The position numbers were made by a program, and so were the translations under genes. 64,000 nucleotides of DNA, from assembly GCF_030815145.1 (NCBI RefSeq), contig NZ_JAUSWJ010000001.1:3772501-3836500 (forward strand). Direction: 5' to 3'. A model generated the notes under the pieces. The model was not told where the DNA came from, searched no databases, and worked only from the letters and a program-made list of their open reading frames with translations. The DNA is from Kaistia geumhonensis. Lineage in GTDB: Bacteria > Pseudomonadota > Alphaproteobacteria > Rhizobiales > Kaistiaceae. Of the stretch, positions 10,235 through 19,392 are shown piece by piece. Positions within the stretch are counted from its first letter, which is position 1. Every line of letters starts with the position of its first letter.

Positions 10235-10270
10235 AGGCTATGGCGGGTTGCCGCCCCCGTCAGTATCATC

Positions 10271-11167
10271 ATGGCCATGCACGACAAGCCCCCCTTCAGC
10301 GGCCCGACCTCCGATGGCCCGGCCGATCGCCGATCCATGACGGCGGCCGCGCTTCTTCAGGACATCGACGCGCCGGCCTTCGAGCAGATTGGCGGCGACG
10401 CATCGGCCGGCCTGCTGCTGCTTTGCGACCATGCGTCGAATGCCGTGCCGGCGGATTATGGACGGCTCGGTCTCGACGAGGCGGCCTTCGAGCGTCACAT
10501 CGCCTATGACATCGGCGCCGCCGCGGTGACGCGTGGCCTCGCCGCGCGCTTCGGCGTTCCGGCCGTCCTGTCGCGCTTCTCGCGGCTCCTCATCGATCCC
10601 AATCGCGGCCTCGACGATCCGACACTGGTGATGCGGCTGTCGGACGGCGCCGTCATCCCCGGCAATGCGCGGGCGGACGCCGCCGAGCGGCAGCGGCGGA
10701 TCGACCGCTTCTACCGGCCCTATGACGAGGCGGTGGGCGCGCTGATCGATGCCGCGATGGCAAGCGGCCGCATTCCGGTGATCCTCTCGGTACACAGCTT
10801 CACGCCGGTCTGGAAAGGCGTGCCGCGTCCCTGGCAGGCGGGCGTACTCTGGGATGCCGATCCTCGCTTCGCGCGGCCCCTCATCGAGGGGCTCGCGGTC
10901 GACCGGCTTCTGACGATCGGCGACAACGAGCCCTATCACGGGGCGCTGAAGGGCGACACGCTCTATCGCCACGCGACAAGGCGCGGCCTCGCCCATGCGC
11001 TGATCGAAGTGCGCCAGGATCTCATCGCCGATGCCGCCGGCGTCGCCGACTGGGTGGAGCGGATCGGCGCCGCGCTGGATGGCATGGGGCTCGACCGGTC
11101 GCCGCACGGCGTCCTGATGCACGGCTCGCTCACCGGCCCGGTCGAGCCGCTTCCGTGGAGTGTCTAA
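10271..11167 (+). CDS. N-formylglutamate amidohydrolase family protein
   Basis: 298 residues from ATG 10271 (a second ATG follows at 10277). The family hydrolyses N-formyl-L-glutamate to formate and glutamate in histidine breakdown, although many members occur without hut genes, as here. Motifs are 'LLCDHASNAVPADYGRLGL', 'HIAYDIGAA', 'SRFSRLLIDPNR', 'SVHSFTPVW' and 'IEVRQDLI'. It is cytoplasmic. The gene overlaps no coding sequence at the 5' end. The next gene (DUF1244) starts 1 bp after its stop, which suggests an operon. The true substrate is uncertain. Confidence 0.88.
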   Translation: MAMHDKPPFSGPTSDGPADRRSMTAAALLQDIDAPAFEQIGGDASAGLLLLCDHASNAVPADYGRLGLDEAAFERHIAYDIGAAAVTRGLAARFGVPAVLSRFSRLLIDPNRGLDDPTLVMRLSDGAVIPGNARADAAERQRRIDRFYRPYDEAVGALIDAAMASGRIPVILSVHSFTPVWKGVPRPWQAGVLWDADPRFARPLIEGLAVDRLLTIGDNEPYHGALKGDTLYRHATRRGLAHALIEVRQDLIADAAGVADWVERIGAALDGMGLDRSPHGVLMHGSLTGPVEPLPWSV

Positions 11168-11168
11168 C

Positions 11169-11474
11169 ATGACCGAACTCGACGCTGCGACCCGCACGGA
11201 GCTCGAAGCCGCCGCCTTCCGCCGCTTGCTGGAGCATCTCGGCGGCCGGCCCGACGTGCAGAACATCGATCTCATGAATCTCGCGGGCTTTTGCCGCAAC
11301 TGCCTCGCCAACTGGTATCGCGAGGCGGCCGAGGCGAAGGGGATAGCGCTCTCCAAGGACGTATCGCGCGAAGTCGTCTACGGCATGCCCTATGAGGCCT
11401 GGCGGGCGGCGAACCAGCGCGACGCGAGCCCCGAGCAACTCGCCGCCTTCGAGACGAGCCGGCCCAAGGAATGA
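11169..11474 (+). CDS. DUF1244 domain-containing protein
   Basis: 101 residues, full-length DUF1244 (a short all-helical family common in alpha- and gammaproteobacteria). Recognisable parts are 'RRLLEHL', 'QNIDLMNLAGFCRNCLANW' and 'VYGMPYEAW'. The ATG at 11169 has GGAG 8 nt upstream. A GTG at 11160 is possible but overlaps the preceding stop. It probably shares a transcript with the amidohydrolase upstream. The function is unknown. The paired cysteine and tryptophan in 'CRNCLANW' are conserved in the family. Confidence 0.9.
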   Translation: MTELDAATRTELEAAAFRRLLEHLGGRPDVQNIDLMNLAGFCRNCLANWYREAAEAKGIALSKDVSREVVYGMPYEAWRAANQRDASPEQLAAFETSRPKE

Positions 11475-11592
11475 GCGGTGGATAAGCCCGGAAAGCCGTG
11501 GACCGCGGCGGTGCGCCCTTGGGGCGGCTTGACCGGGCCGAAGGAAACGGGCAGTGACCCTGCCTCAGTTCACAGTTTCGAGGACAGCAGCC

Positions 11593-11844
11593 ATGTCGAA
11601 TGACGACGTCCAGGGCATCGCCGCGGCCCAGCTCCGCTCGATCGTCGAGCGGATCGAGCGTCTCGAGGAAGAGAAGAAGGCGATCGCCGACGACATCAAG
11701 GACGTCTATGGCGAGGCCAAGGGCAACGGCTACGACACCAAGGTCCTGCGGACGATCATCCGCCTGCGCAAGCAGGACGCGAATGAGCGCGAGGAGCAGG
11801 ACGCGATCCTCGACCTCTACAAGCAGGCGCTCGGTATGGTCTGA
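11593..11844 (+). CDS. gapR: GapR family nucleoid-associated DNA-binding protein (DUF2312)
   Basis: 83 residues: '[19 protein letters not shown]', '[19 protein letters not shown]', 'IIRLRKQD' and '[10 protein letters not shown]' cover the whole DUF2312 family. In Caulobacter GapR binds overtwisted, AT-rich DNA ahead of replication and transcription complexes and stimulates topoisomerases. The coiled-coil N-terminus and basic middle region are present. The ATG at 11593 follows GAGGACAGCAGCC. An in-frame GTG at 11554 would add 13 residues not typical of the family. The gene ends in a perfect 11-bp terminator. Confidence 0.93.
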   Translation: MSNDDVQGIAAAQLRSIVERIERLEEEKKAIADDIKDVYGEAKGNGYDTKVLRTIIRLRKQDANEREEQDAILDLYKQALGMV

Positions 11845-11857
11845 ATCGACCGACCAG

Positions 11858-11893
11858 ATCCACTTCTACGGCAACATCCACTTCTACGGCAAC
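11858..11893 (+). repeat. Tandem direct repeat, 2 x 18 bp
   Basis: The unit 'atccacttctacggcaac' occurs twice without a gap (11858-11875 and 11876-11893). It fills the space between the gapR stop and its terminator, and the last two bases of the second copy form part of the terminator stem. Confidence 0.95.
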
Positions 11894-11918
11894 GCCCGGG
11901 CTTCGCCCGGGCGTTTTC
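11891..11918 (+). terminator. Terminator of gapR
   Basis: AACGCCCGGGC (11891-11901) pairs with GCCCGGGCGTT (11905-11915) around loop TTC. The stem runs into TTTT. Confidence 0.85.
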
Positions 11919-11946
11919 GTTTGGATTCCTCGGTCTCTCGCGGGCG

Positions 11947-11985
11947 CAAAAGAAAACGGGCGCCGCGTTGCCGCGGCGCCCGTCG
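11947..11985 (-). terminator. Terminator of the DUF882 gene
   Basis: On the minus strand a perfect 12-bp stem, ACGGGCGCCGCG with CGCGGCGCCCGT (11956-11983) and a 4-nt loop, is followed by TTTTCTTTT. Confidence 0.85.
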
Positions 11986-12007
11986 AAATCGATCATGGAC
12001 GAGGTGC

Positions 12008-13801
12008 CTAGCGCTTCATCGCAAGCTTCGTGCTGCCGAGATCGGCCGAGGCGAAGGTCACCGTGACAACCGGCTGGAACAGCGGGCCCGAGAAGCGATC
12101 GGTGCGCAGCCCCTCATAGGCGATGCGGCCGAAGCCCAGGCGGACGGCGCGCTCGGGCGACGTGAACAGGGCGGGATCGCCGAACGGACGCGGCATCTCG
12201 AGTTCCGCATAGCCCTTCTGGCGGGTCGACCCCTGGCGGGTGACCAGCTCGATGGTGTCGGCCGAGTAGCCGAGCGCCGTGAAGCGGGCCAGCGGATCCT
12301 GCCAGTCGTCGGCGCTCTCCATCGGCGCGCCGGTGACGTCGGCGGAAGCCGAAGCCGCCCGGCCGGCGACAAGCGCGCCGGTGCTGGCGTCGATACGGGG
12401 CGCGCCTTCGTCGGCAGCGGCATAGGCCAGAACCGGAGCCGGTCCCATGCTGCCGCCCTTGCCGACCGCGTCGGCGATCGCCTCGGCGGCAGTGGCCGGC
12501 TGATGGGGCTGCTCGGAGGCATCGAAAGCCGCGAGCTGGGCCGCGACCGCCGGACCGGAAGCGCCGCCCGTCGACGATGCGCTGGCGAGCGCCACCATCG
12601 GGTTGGCGACCGCCGGTTGAGCGGCAGGGGAACTGCGCGGAACAGGGGCGGATGCGTCGGCAACCACCACCGGGGCCTCCTCGGCGGCCTCGTTCGCGAC
12701 CGGCGACGGCCTCGGAACGGGGGCCATGGCGACCACGGTTTCTGCGTCCTCGGCCGCGGCCACGGGCGCATCGGCGGCGCCGTCATCCTGCTGCTGTGGC
12801 ATCGGCGAGCGGCGAGGCAGGGGAGCCATCGCCACCACGGTCTCGGCCGGAGCGGCTTCTACGTCCGGAGCGGCCTGCGGCGCCTTCACCGTCGCGGTGG
12901 CCGGAGCATCGCTGTCGTCGTCGGCCGCCGGGGCCGGAGCCTTGGCTGCCTTTGCGGCGACCTTCACGGTCGGGGCCGGGATATCGGAGTTATCCTCTTC
13001 CTCGTCGGCACCGCCGCCGAAGAGACGCGCCAGGAAGGACTTGTTGCCGTTTCCGCCGGAGGAGGCGCTGGCCAGAACGATGTCGTCATTGCCGCCGGCC
13101 TTGCGGGACTTGTAGGCGGCGAGCGCGGCGGCGTAGCCGGGCAGCGGCTTGCCATCGTCGGGGATATGCATCGTCTTGCCGTCCGGGAACAGGCGTACGA
13201 GCTGCTGGCGGCTCATGCGCGGCCAGGAACGGACGCTGCCCGTGTCCATGTGGACGAAGGGAGATCCGGAGGTCGGATAGAAGCCGACGCCACCGACCTG
13301 CATCTTGAAGCCGATTTCGCGGAGCTTCGTCAGCGGGACGTCCGGGATGTAGAAGTCCATCGCCTTGCCGAGCATGTGCTGGCTCTGCTTGGCGACGCCG
13401 CGGGAGCGGGAGCGGAGCATGCCGTTGGTCTCGGGCGAGCGATAGCCGCAGACGACCTGGATCGGCACCTTGGATCCGCTCTGCTGATAGACCGACCAGA
13501 TCAGGTCGAACAGCCGCGGGTCCATGTTGGTGGGCTGGTTCTTGCGCCAGTCGCGCAGCAGATAATTGAGCTTCTTGAGCCCGGCCGGATCGTAGCGGCC
13601 GTTGCGCTTGAAGACGATCGTCGCGCTCTCGTTGGTATGGGCGTTGTGAAGGGTGAGAGCCCGGTCTCCGGCGGCAGCGTCGGCATCACCGACCTTGGCC
13701 GTCACAAGAATTGCTCCGGCGACGAGTGCCGAGGCCGTCGCGAAACGGATGGAGGAGAAGACCCGCTTCCGCCAACCGTCTGTGCGCTGAGACTCTTTCA
13801 T
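12008..13801 (-). CDS. DUF882 family (M15-like, YcbK-type) peptidase with long C-terminal extension
   Basis: 597 residues from the ATG at 13801. A membrane/signal segment lies at about residues 17-40 (ATASALVAGAILV...). Residues 45-205 are the DUF882/peptidase M15-like domain: 'VVCGYRSPETN', 'SQHMLGKAMDFYIP' and 'FVHMDTG' supply the zinc-site residues H142, D149 and H184. Family members act on peptidoglycan cross-bridges or peptide stems. After residue ~230 comes a long alanine/proline/valine-rich, probably disordered region with repeated 'ETVVAMAP.PRRSP'-type phrases. A small predicted folded end follows, about 500-597. It is therefore much longer than typical ~200-residue YcbK proteins. A TTG at 13813 is an alternative but poorly placed start. 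Confidence 0.88.
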   Translation of the reverse strand: MKESQRTDGWRKRVFSSIRFATASALVAGAILVTAKVGDADAAAGDRALTLHNAHTNESATIVFKRNGRYDPAGLKKLNYLLRDWRKNQPTNMDPRLFDLIWSVYQQSGSKVPIQVVCGYRSPETNGMLRSRSRGVAKQSQHMLGKAMDFYIPDVPLTKLREIGFKMQVGGVGFYPTSGSPFVHMDTGSVRSWPRMSRQQLVRLFPDGKTMHIPDDGKPLPGYAAALAAYKSRKAGGNDDIVLASASSGGNGNKSFLARLFGGGADEEEDNSDIPAPTVKVAAKAAKAPAPAADDDSDAPATATVKAPQAAPDVEAAPAETVVAMAPLPRRSPMPQQQDDGAADAPVAAAEDAETVVAMAPVPRPSPVANEAAEEAPVVVADASAPVPRSSPAAQPAVANPMVALASASSTGGASGPAVAAQLAAFDASEQPHQPATAAEAIADAVGKGGSMGPAPVLAYAAADEGAPRIDASTGALVAGRAASASADVTGAPMESADDWQDPLARFTALGYSADTIELVTRQGSTRQKGYAELEMPRPFGDPALFTSPERAVRLGFGRIAYEGLRTDRFSGPLFQPVVTVTFASADLGSTKLAMKR

Positions 13802-14091
13802 GAGACTAGTCAACCTGCTTCTGCGTCCACGGCCCGTTCGGGCGCCCCCGTCGAGGGCAGAATGCTCGAATAGAGTTAACCAGCATTTACCGTGATCGTC
13901 ATTGCCTGACCCCAGTATCCGCGCGCGGCTCTGCGTACCGATACGGAGCCACCATCAGCAGCAATCGTGGCGAGAACGGGGCAACACGATGACCGCGTCT
14001 GGAAGCTCCAAACGCGGTTTCGCATGTTCGGCAGGGAATGTCGACCGCTGATCGCGGTTACGCGGCGGCAGGCCGCAGCGGGGAGTTCTTC
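13802..14091. other. Spacer between the DUF882 and L,D-transpeptidase genes
   Basis: No gene is supported in these 290 bp. They should hold the promoter of the DUF882 gene, although no convincing -35/-10 pair was found. They also contain the 3' flank of the L,D-transpeptidase gene, where ACCGCGT and ACGCGGT near 13993-14018 form a weak inverted repeat. Confidence 0.5.
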
Positions 14092-15753
14092 TCAGAGGCC
14101 GAGGGCGCGCTCCACGCGGGCGTTGTAGCCATAGATGTCGGGTCGCGTCTGGAGCGTGCCCGAATCATCCACGAAGGCGGTGAAATAGGTGATGTGGACG
14201 GGGATATGCTTGGGAAGATTGACCCAGCTCTCCCGACCTCCCACCATCTTGCGCAGCCTTTCCTTGGTCCAGCCGCCCTGATAGGCGAGGAGCACGTCGG
14301 CGAATTCCAGCGGGTTCTGGACCCGCACGCAGCCATGGCTGAAAGCGCGCTGGTCGCGCTGGAAGAGGCTCTTCGAAGGCGTGTCGTGCAGATAGACCGA
14401 GTGCTCGTTCGGGAAGAGGAATTTGATCGAGCCGAGCGCGTTGTCGTCGCCCGGCCGCTGGCGGATCTGGATGTTGCGCGCACTCGCCGTGCTCCAGTCG
14501 ACCGAGCTCGGGCTGACCGGAACGACCTTCCCGTTGACCTTGGCGAGCACCTGATAGCCGTTGCGTGACAGATAGGATGGATCGCGGCGGACGTTCGGCA
14601 GCATCTCCTTCATGGTGATGGAGGCCGGGACGTTCCAGCTCGGATTGACCACGATCGATTCCATCTCGTCGGAGAAGATCGGCGTCTGGTTCGTGACCTT
14701 GCCGGTCACGACGCGGGTTTCGTGCACCACCTTGCCGTCATCGACGATGCGCACCTGGAACTCGGGCACGTTCACCTCGACATGGAAGGCGCCGAGGTCG
14801 CGCGGCAGCCAGCGCCACCGCTCCATATTGGCGAGGATCTCGGCGGTGCTGTCCTTGCCGGCGCGGTTGAGGAAGGCGATCGTGTTGCCCCCCGCCGCGC
14901 CGTCGGCCTTGAGGCCGCTCTCGGCCTGGAAACGGGCCACCGCCTCGGCCAGCGCGTTGTCGTAGAGTTCGGGCTTCTCGGTCGCCGCCGGCAGGCCGAG
15001 GCGCGCACGCAGCTGGGGCACGCGCGGATCGCTGACGCCGAGCTTCATCAGCTTGCCCTCGGCGATCGGCGCCGGCGCCTCCGTCGCGGGCAGCTTGCGG
15101 GCGTCTGCGAGCGCCGCCTTGAGCCGCTGATAGCCGGGATGCGGCGGGTTGTAGGCGATGACGGCCGCGCTCGCATCGGGCGCCGCGGAGACGCTCGCCA
15201 GGATCTCGACCGGATCGGGCAGCAGCGGCTTGATGGTGATGAGCTTGCCGATCGAGGACGGGTCCAGACGGCCGGCATAGGCCTGGCGGGCATAGAGCAG
15301 CAGCGCCCGGTCGAGCGTCAGCTCTGCGGCGGCCGTGAGGTCCGGCCCGAGCGGCGCCGTTTCGCCCAGCGTTGCGACGGGCAGGCGATACGCTGCCGGA
15401 TCGAGCCCTTCCTCCGCGGCCGCGCCGATGGCGGCCATCACGGCCTTGGCCGCCGGCGTGTAGCGGCCGTCCCTGACCCAGACGGGCTGATAGTCCCGCG
15501 CCGAGTAGAACTGCTCCATCGCCGCGCGGTCGCGCTTGTCGAGGAAGCTCTCCTTGGTCGGGGCGATGGCGAGCGCTGCCTTGAGGGCGATCGCGGCCGG
15601 GTCGCTGGCGACATCGGCCATGGTGAGGCTGGCGGCGCTGCCCGCGCGCTCTCGGAAGGTCTGGCCCTCGGGCAGGAACGCAGACGCTGCGCCCGCCGAA
15701 AGCGCCAGGAGCGCCGTGCCCGCCAAAGCCGTCCGCAACACCCTGCCGATCAT
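14092..15753 (-). CDS. YcbB-type L,D-transpeptidase
   Basis: 553 residues. Signal peptide residues 1-22 (ending GAASAFLPEG), then an N-terminal scaffold region, a peptidoglycan-binding helical domain at about 270-320 ('DPRVPQLRARLGLP', 'VARFQAESGLKADG') and the YkuD catalytic domain at about 350-510. The catalytic signature SHGCVR is present, with the nucleophile at C475 and a preceding histidine in 'VYLHDTPSK'. Such enzymes make 3-3 cross-links in peptidoglycan or attach proteins to it, in the periplasm. GGTGAGGA precedes the ATG at 15753. It lies 121 bp downstream of the regulator gene on the same strand. Confidence 0.93.
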   Translation of the reverse strand: MIGRVLRTALAGTALLALSAGAASAFLPEGQTFRERAGSAASLTMADVASDPAAIALKAALAIAPTKESFLDKRDRAAMEQFYSARDYQPVWVRDGRYTPAAKAVMAAIGAAAEEGLDPAAYRLPVATLGETAPLGPDLTAAAELTLDRALLLYARQAYAGRLDPSSIGKLITIKPLLPDPVEILASVSAAPDASAAVIAYNPPHPGYQRLKAALADARKLPATEAPAPIAEGKLMKLGVSDPRVPQLRARLGLPAATEKPELYDNALAEAVARFQAESGLKADGAAGGNTIAFLNRAGKDSTAEILANMERWRWLPRDLGAFHVEVNVPEFQVRIVDDGKVVHETRVVTGKVTNQTPIFSDEMESIVVNPSWNVPASITMKEMLPNVRRDPSYLSRNGYQVLAKVNGKVVPVSPSSVDWSTASARNIQIRQRPGDDNALGSIKFLFPNEHSVYLHDTPSKSLFQRDQRAFSHGCVRVQNPLEFADVLLAYQGGWTKERLRKMVGGRESWVNLPKHIPVHITYFTAFVDDSGTLQTRPDIYGYNARVERALGL

Positions 15754-15874
15754 CGTCCGATCCTCACCCTGCACCGACAAGATACGCGCCAGCGGGCCTG
15801 TCGTTCCCACCCGGCTCCCGTTCGAGCCGGCTCTTTCTTGAACACCGGAATGCGGCACGGCGCTGCGACCGCGA

Positions 15875-17338
15875 TCACTCCGTCGCCAGTTCCTCGTCCT
15901 CTTCGGCAATGCCGAGTTCCTTCAGCTTGCGATAGAGGGTGGAACGGCCGATTCCGAGTTTGCGCGCCACCGTTGCCATGCGGCCACGGTAGCGCTCGAC
16001 GGCGAGGCGGATCATCTCCGCCTCGATCGCTTCGAGCGTCCTGATCTCGCCGTCGTCGCCGAGGGCCGGCAGCCAGCCTTCGGGCAGCGCCGTCTCGAAG
16101 ACAGGTGGCTCCGCTCCAGCGTCGCCGGCCACCTCCACGTGGGGCGGCTCGAAGCGATGGGGCGCGATCTGGGGGAATTCCTCGCGGGTCAGTATGACAT
16201 CGTCGGCGAGGACGACCGCGCGGAACATCACGTTTTCGAGCTGGCGGATATTGCCCGGCCAGTCATGGCGCATCAGGAGATCGAGCGCCTCCGGCGCGAT
16301 GCCGGCAAGGCGCGGCTTCCTCTCCTCGGCCGCGAACCGCGTCAGGAAATGACGGGCGAGCTCCGGGATGTCCTCGCGCCGTTCGCGGAGCGGCGGCACG
16401 CGGATCGGGAAGACGTTCAGCCGGTAATAGAGATCCTCGCGGAAGCGGCCCTCGCGGACGAGGGCGATCAAATCGCGGTTTGTCGCCGAAATCAGACGAA
16501 AATCAACACGGACCGAACGTTTCCCGCCCACCGGATCGATCTCGCCCTCCTGCAGCGCCCGCAGCAGCTTCACCTGCGCATCGAGGGGCAGCTCGCCGAC
16601 CTCGTCGAGGAACAGCGTGCCGCCATGTGCCTCCTGGAACTTGCCGGCATGCTTCTCGGTCGCGCCGGTGAAGGCGCCACGCTCATGGCCGAACAGGATC
16701 GATTCGACGAGATTGGCGGGGAGGGCGCCGCAATTGACCGTGACGAAGGGCTTGGCGCGACGATCGCCCGAGCCCTGGATCGCGCGGGCGATCAGTTCTT
16801 TGCCGACGCCGCTCTCGCCTTCGATGAGGATCGGGATCTGGGAGCCGGCGGCGCGGCGCGCCAGCGCGATCACCCGGTCCATCGCCGGACTGGCCGTGAC
16901 GATGTCGCGGAAACCGAGCATGCCGGAGGCCGAGCGCCTGGCGCGCTGGAGCTCGCCCTCCAGGGCGCCTAGCCGCAGCGCGTTGGCGATCGAAACCTCG
17001 ATGCGCTCCGGCGAGACCGGCTTCACGACGAAGTCGCTTGCTCCGGCCCGCATCGCGCCGACGACCGTGTCGATGCCGCCATGCGCCGTCTGCACGATTA
17101 CCGGAAGCGTGCGACCGAGCGCGGGCAGGCGCTCCAGCACGCCCATGCCGTCCAGTTCCGGCATCACGAGGTCGAGGATCATCAGGTGAAAGCGGTCGCC
17201 GTCCGGGCCGGCGAGCATCTCGACCGCTGCGCGGCCGTTGTCGAGCGTGACCGCGCTGTGGCCGAGACGCGTAGCGGCCGCCTCCAGCAGCCGACGCTGC
17301 ACGGGATCGTCGTCGACGATGAGAATTCTCGATGACAT
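15875..17338 (-). CDS. Sigma54-dependent response regulator, NtrC family
   Basis: 487 residues with three domains. The receiver (1-120) has phospho-acceptor D56 in 'LMILDLVMPELDG' and acidic pair DDD near residue 9-11. The AAA+ domain (about 145-380) has Walker A 'GESGVGKE', the sigma54-contact loop GAFTGAT and 'GTLFLDEVGELP'. The C-terminal Fis-type helix-turn-helix (about 455-480) contains 'MATVARKLGIGRSTLYRKL'. It should activate sigma54 promoters after phosphorylation. No histidine kinase gene is adjacent, so the partner is unknown. The gene precedes the L,D-transpeptidase in the same direction, hinting at a cell-wall-related regulon. That link is inference. Confidence 0.92.
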   Translation of the reverse strand: MSSRILIVDDDPVQRRLLEAAATRLGHSAVTLDNGRAAVEMLAGPDGDRFHLMILDLVMPELDGMGVLERLPALGRTLPVIVQTAHGGIDTVVGAMRAGASDFVVKPVSPERIEVSIANALRLGALEGELQRARRSASGMLGFRDIVTASPAMDRVIALARRAAGSQIPILIEGESGVGKELIARAIQGSGDRRAKPFVTVNCGALPANLVESILFGHERGAFTGATEKHAGKFQEAHGGTLFLDEVGELPLDAQVKLLRALQEGEIDPVGGKRSVRVDFRLISATNRDLIALVREGRFREDLYYRLNVFPIRVPPLRERREDIPELARHFLTRFAAEERKPRLAGIAPEALDLLMRHDWPGNIRQLENVMFRAVVLADDVILTREEFPQIAPHRFEPPHVEVAGDAGAEPPVFETALPEGWLPALGDDGEIRTLEAIEAEMIRLAVERYRGRMATVARKLGIGRSTLYRKLKELGIAEEDEELATE

Positions 17339-17568
17339 CGGCGGCCGGTTCTCTCCGGCCAGCGCGCTCCCCGACGCTGCCCGCGTGGGGGCTGGCCACG
17401 GACGGCATGATCGCGGCCCTTCCTTAACGCGGGCCTTACGGCAACCTCTGTCGCCGGCGGGTATTGAACGGGACCTCTCCAGCGGGGCGTGTCGATCCCG
17501 CCTGTTGATCCCAACGCTCCTCCCACCCTATCTAGCCCTTCGAACCTTCCCAGAGCGGACCCCTGCCC

Positions 17569-19392
17569 ATGACCCTGCGCCAGACCTTCAGCTCCGCCGC
17601 CGCGACCAGCGCGGCCGGGGACATCGGCCATCTGCCCGAATGGGACCTGACCGATCTTTATCCAGGCACCCAGTCTCCCGAGATCCAGGGCGACCTCGGG
17701 CGGGCGGCGCGGGATAGCGAGGCCTTCGAAGGCCGCTGGAAGGGAACGCTCGAGGTGCTGGCGCGCGAGGGCGGGCTGGTCGAGCCGATCCGCCAGTACG
17801 AGGAGCTGGACGAACTGCTGGGCCGCCTCGTTTCCTATGCCGGCCTGGTCTATTCGGGCGATACGACCGACCCCGCCGGCGCCAAGTTCTATGGCGACGT
17901 GCAGCAGAAGGTGACCGATGCCAGCACGCATCTCCTCTTCTTCACGCTGGAGATGAACCGCATCGACGACGCGCTGATCGAGGCGGCGATGGTGGCCGAT
18001 CCGGCGCTCGCCCACTATCGCCCCTGGCTCGAGGATCTGCGCAAGGAGAAACCGTACCAGCTCGAGGACCGCGTCGAGCAGCTGTTCCACGAGAAGTCGG
18101 TCACCGGACGGGCTGCGTGGAATCGCGTCTTCGACGAGACCATGGCCTCGCTGCGCTTCGACGTGAACGGCGAGATGCTGACGCTCGAGCCGACGCTCAA
18201 CCTGATGCAGGACCCGGACGAGACGAAGCGCAAGGCGGCCGCGGATGCGCTCGCCGCGACCTTTGCCGAGAATATCCGCCTGTTCACGCTGGTGACCAAC
18301 ACGCTGGCGAAGGACAAGGAAATCTCCGATCGCTGGCGTGGATTCCAGGACGTCGCGGAATCGCGGCATCTCGCGAACCGGGTCGAGCCCGAGGTGGTCG
18401 ACGCGCTGGTCGCGGCCGTCCGGGCCGCCTATCCGCGGCTCTCGCATCGCTATTACGCCCTGAAGGCGAAGTGGTTCGGCAAGGAGCGGCTCGACCACTG
18501 GGACCGCAACGCGCCGCTGCCGAAGGTGGCGAGCCGGACCATTCCCTGGACGGAAGCGCGGGAGACCGTGCTCTCGGCCTATCGCCGCTTCTCGCCGGAA
18601 ATGGCGGCGATCGCCGAGCAGTTCTTCGACAAGGGCTGGATCGACGCTCCGGTGCGACCCGGCAAGTCACCCGGCGCCTTCGCGCATCCGACGGTACCCT
18701 CGGCGCACCCCTATGTGCTGCTCAACTATCAGGGCAAGACGCGTGACGTGATGACGCTCGCCCATGAGCTCGGCCACGGCGTGCACCAGGTTCTGGCGGC
18801 CCCGCAGGGGCCCCTGATGGCGCCGACGCCGCTGACGCTTGCCGAAACCGCGAGCGTGTTCGGCGAGATGCTGACCTTCCGCGCGCTGCTCGACGCGACC
18901 ACCGATCCGGTGCAGCGCAAGGCGATGCTCGCCTCGAAGGTCGAGGACATGATCAACACGGTGGTGCGCCAGATCGCCTTCTACAGCTTCGAGCGCAAGG
19001 TCCATACCGAGCGCCGCGAGGGCGAGCTGACTTCGGACCGGCTGAACGCGATCTGGATGGACGTCCAGCGCGAGAGCCTCGGCGACGCGATCCGCCTTGG
19101 ACCGGGCTACGAGCTGTTCTGGACATATATCCCGCACTTCATCCATTCTCCATTCTACGTCTACGCCTATGCCTTCGGCGACTGCCTGGTGAACTCGCTC
19201 TATGCGGTCTATCGCGAGGCGGAGAGCGGCTTCCAGGATCGCTATTTCGCGCTGCTGAAGGCGGGTGGAACGAAGCATCACGCAGAGCTCCTCGCCCCCT
19301 TCGGCCTCGACGCCACCGACCCTCAGTTCTGGCAAAAGGGCCTCTCGGTGCTCGAAGGCTTCATCAGCGAGCTGGAGGCGATGGAGGAATAG
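17569..19392 (+). CDS. pepF: M3 family oligoendopeptidase F
   Basis: 607 residues, full length for the bacterial PepF clade of zinc metallopeptidases, which cleave short peptides in the cytoplasm. The zinc motif HELGH is at residues 399-403 ('TLAHELGHGVHQ'), with the third ligand glutamate region 'LAETASVFGEML' about 27 residues later, as expected for family M3. No signal peptide is present. It is divergent from the NtrC-type regulator, with a 230-bp spacer between them. A repeat-like stretch with a perfect hairpin follows the gene. Confidence 0.93.
   Translation: MTLRQTFSSAAATSAAGDIGHLPEWDLTDLYPGTQSPEIQGDLGRAARDSEAFEGRWKGTLEVLAREGGLVEPIRQYEELDELLGRLVSYAGLVYSGDTTDPAGAKFYGDVQQKVTDASTHLLFFTLEMNRIDDALIEAAMVADPALAHYRPWLEDLRKEKPYQLEDRVEQLFHEKSVTGRAAWNRVFDETMASLRFDVNGEMLTLEPTLNLMQDPDETKRKAAADALAATFAENIRLFTLVTNTLAKDKEISDRWRGFQDVAESRHLANRVEPEVVDALVAAVRAAYPRLSHRYYALKAKWFGKERLDHWDRNAPLPKVASRTIPWTEARETVLSAYRRFSPEMAAIAEQFFDKGWIDAPVRPGKSPGAFAHPTVPSAHPYVLLNYQGKTRDVMTLAHELGHGVHQVLAAPQGPLMAPTPLTLAETASVFGEMLTFRALLDATTDPVQRKAMLASKVEDMINTVVRQIAFYSFERKVHTERREGELTSDRLNAIWMDVQRESLGDAIRLGPGYELFWTYIPHFIHSPFYVYAYAFGDCLVNSLYAVYREAESGFQDRYFALLKAGGTKHHAELLAPFGLDATDPQFWQKGLSVLEGFISELEAMEE

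Noticed and set aside
9473-10270. Long N-terminal extension of the N-formylglutamate amidohydrolase frame
   Set aside because: It lies antisense to the EamA transporter and is Glu/Gly/Arg-rich; the family starts near 10271.
11600-13873. Very long plus-strand open frame (757 codons) opposite the DUF882 gene
   Set aside because: It is the antisense shadow of the GC-rich DUF882 coding sequence, with arginine/glycine-rich text that matches no family.
17239-18498. Minus-strand frame 17182-18498 across the regulator start and pepF
   Set aside because: It is the antisense reading of pepF joined with another frame of the regulator gene, without recognisable motifs.
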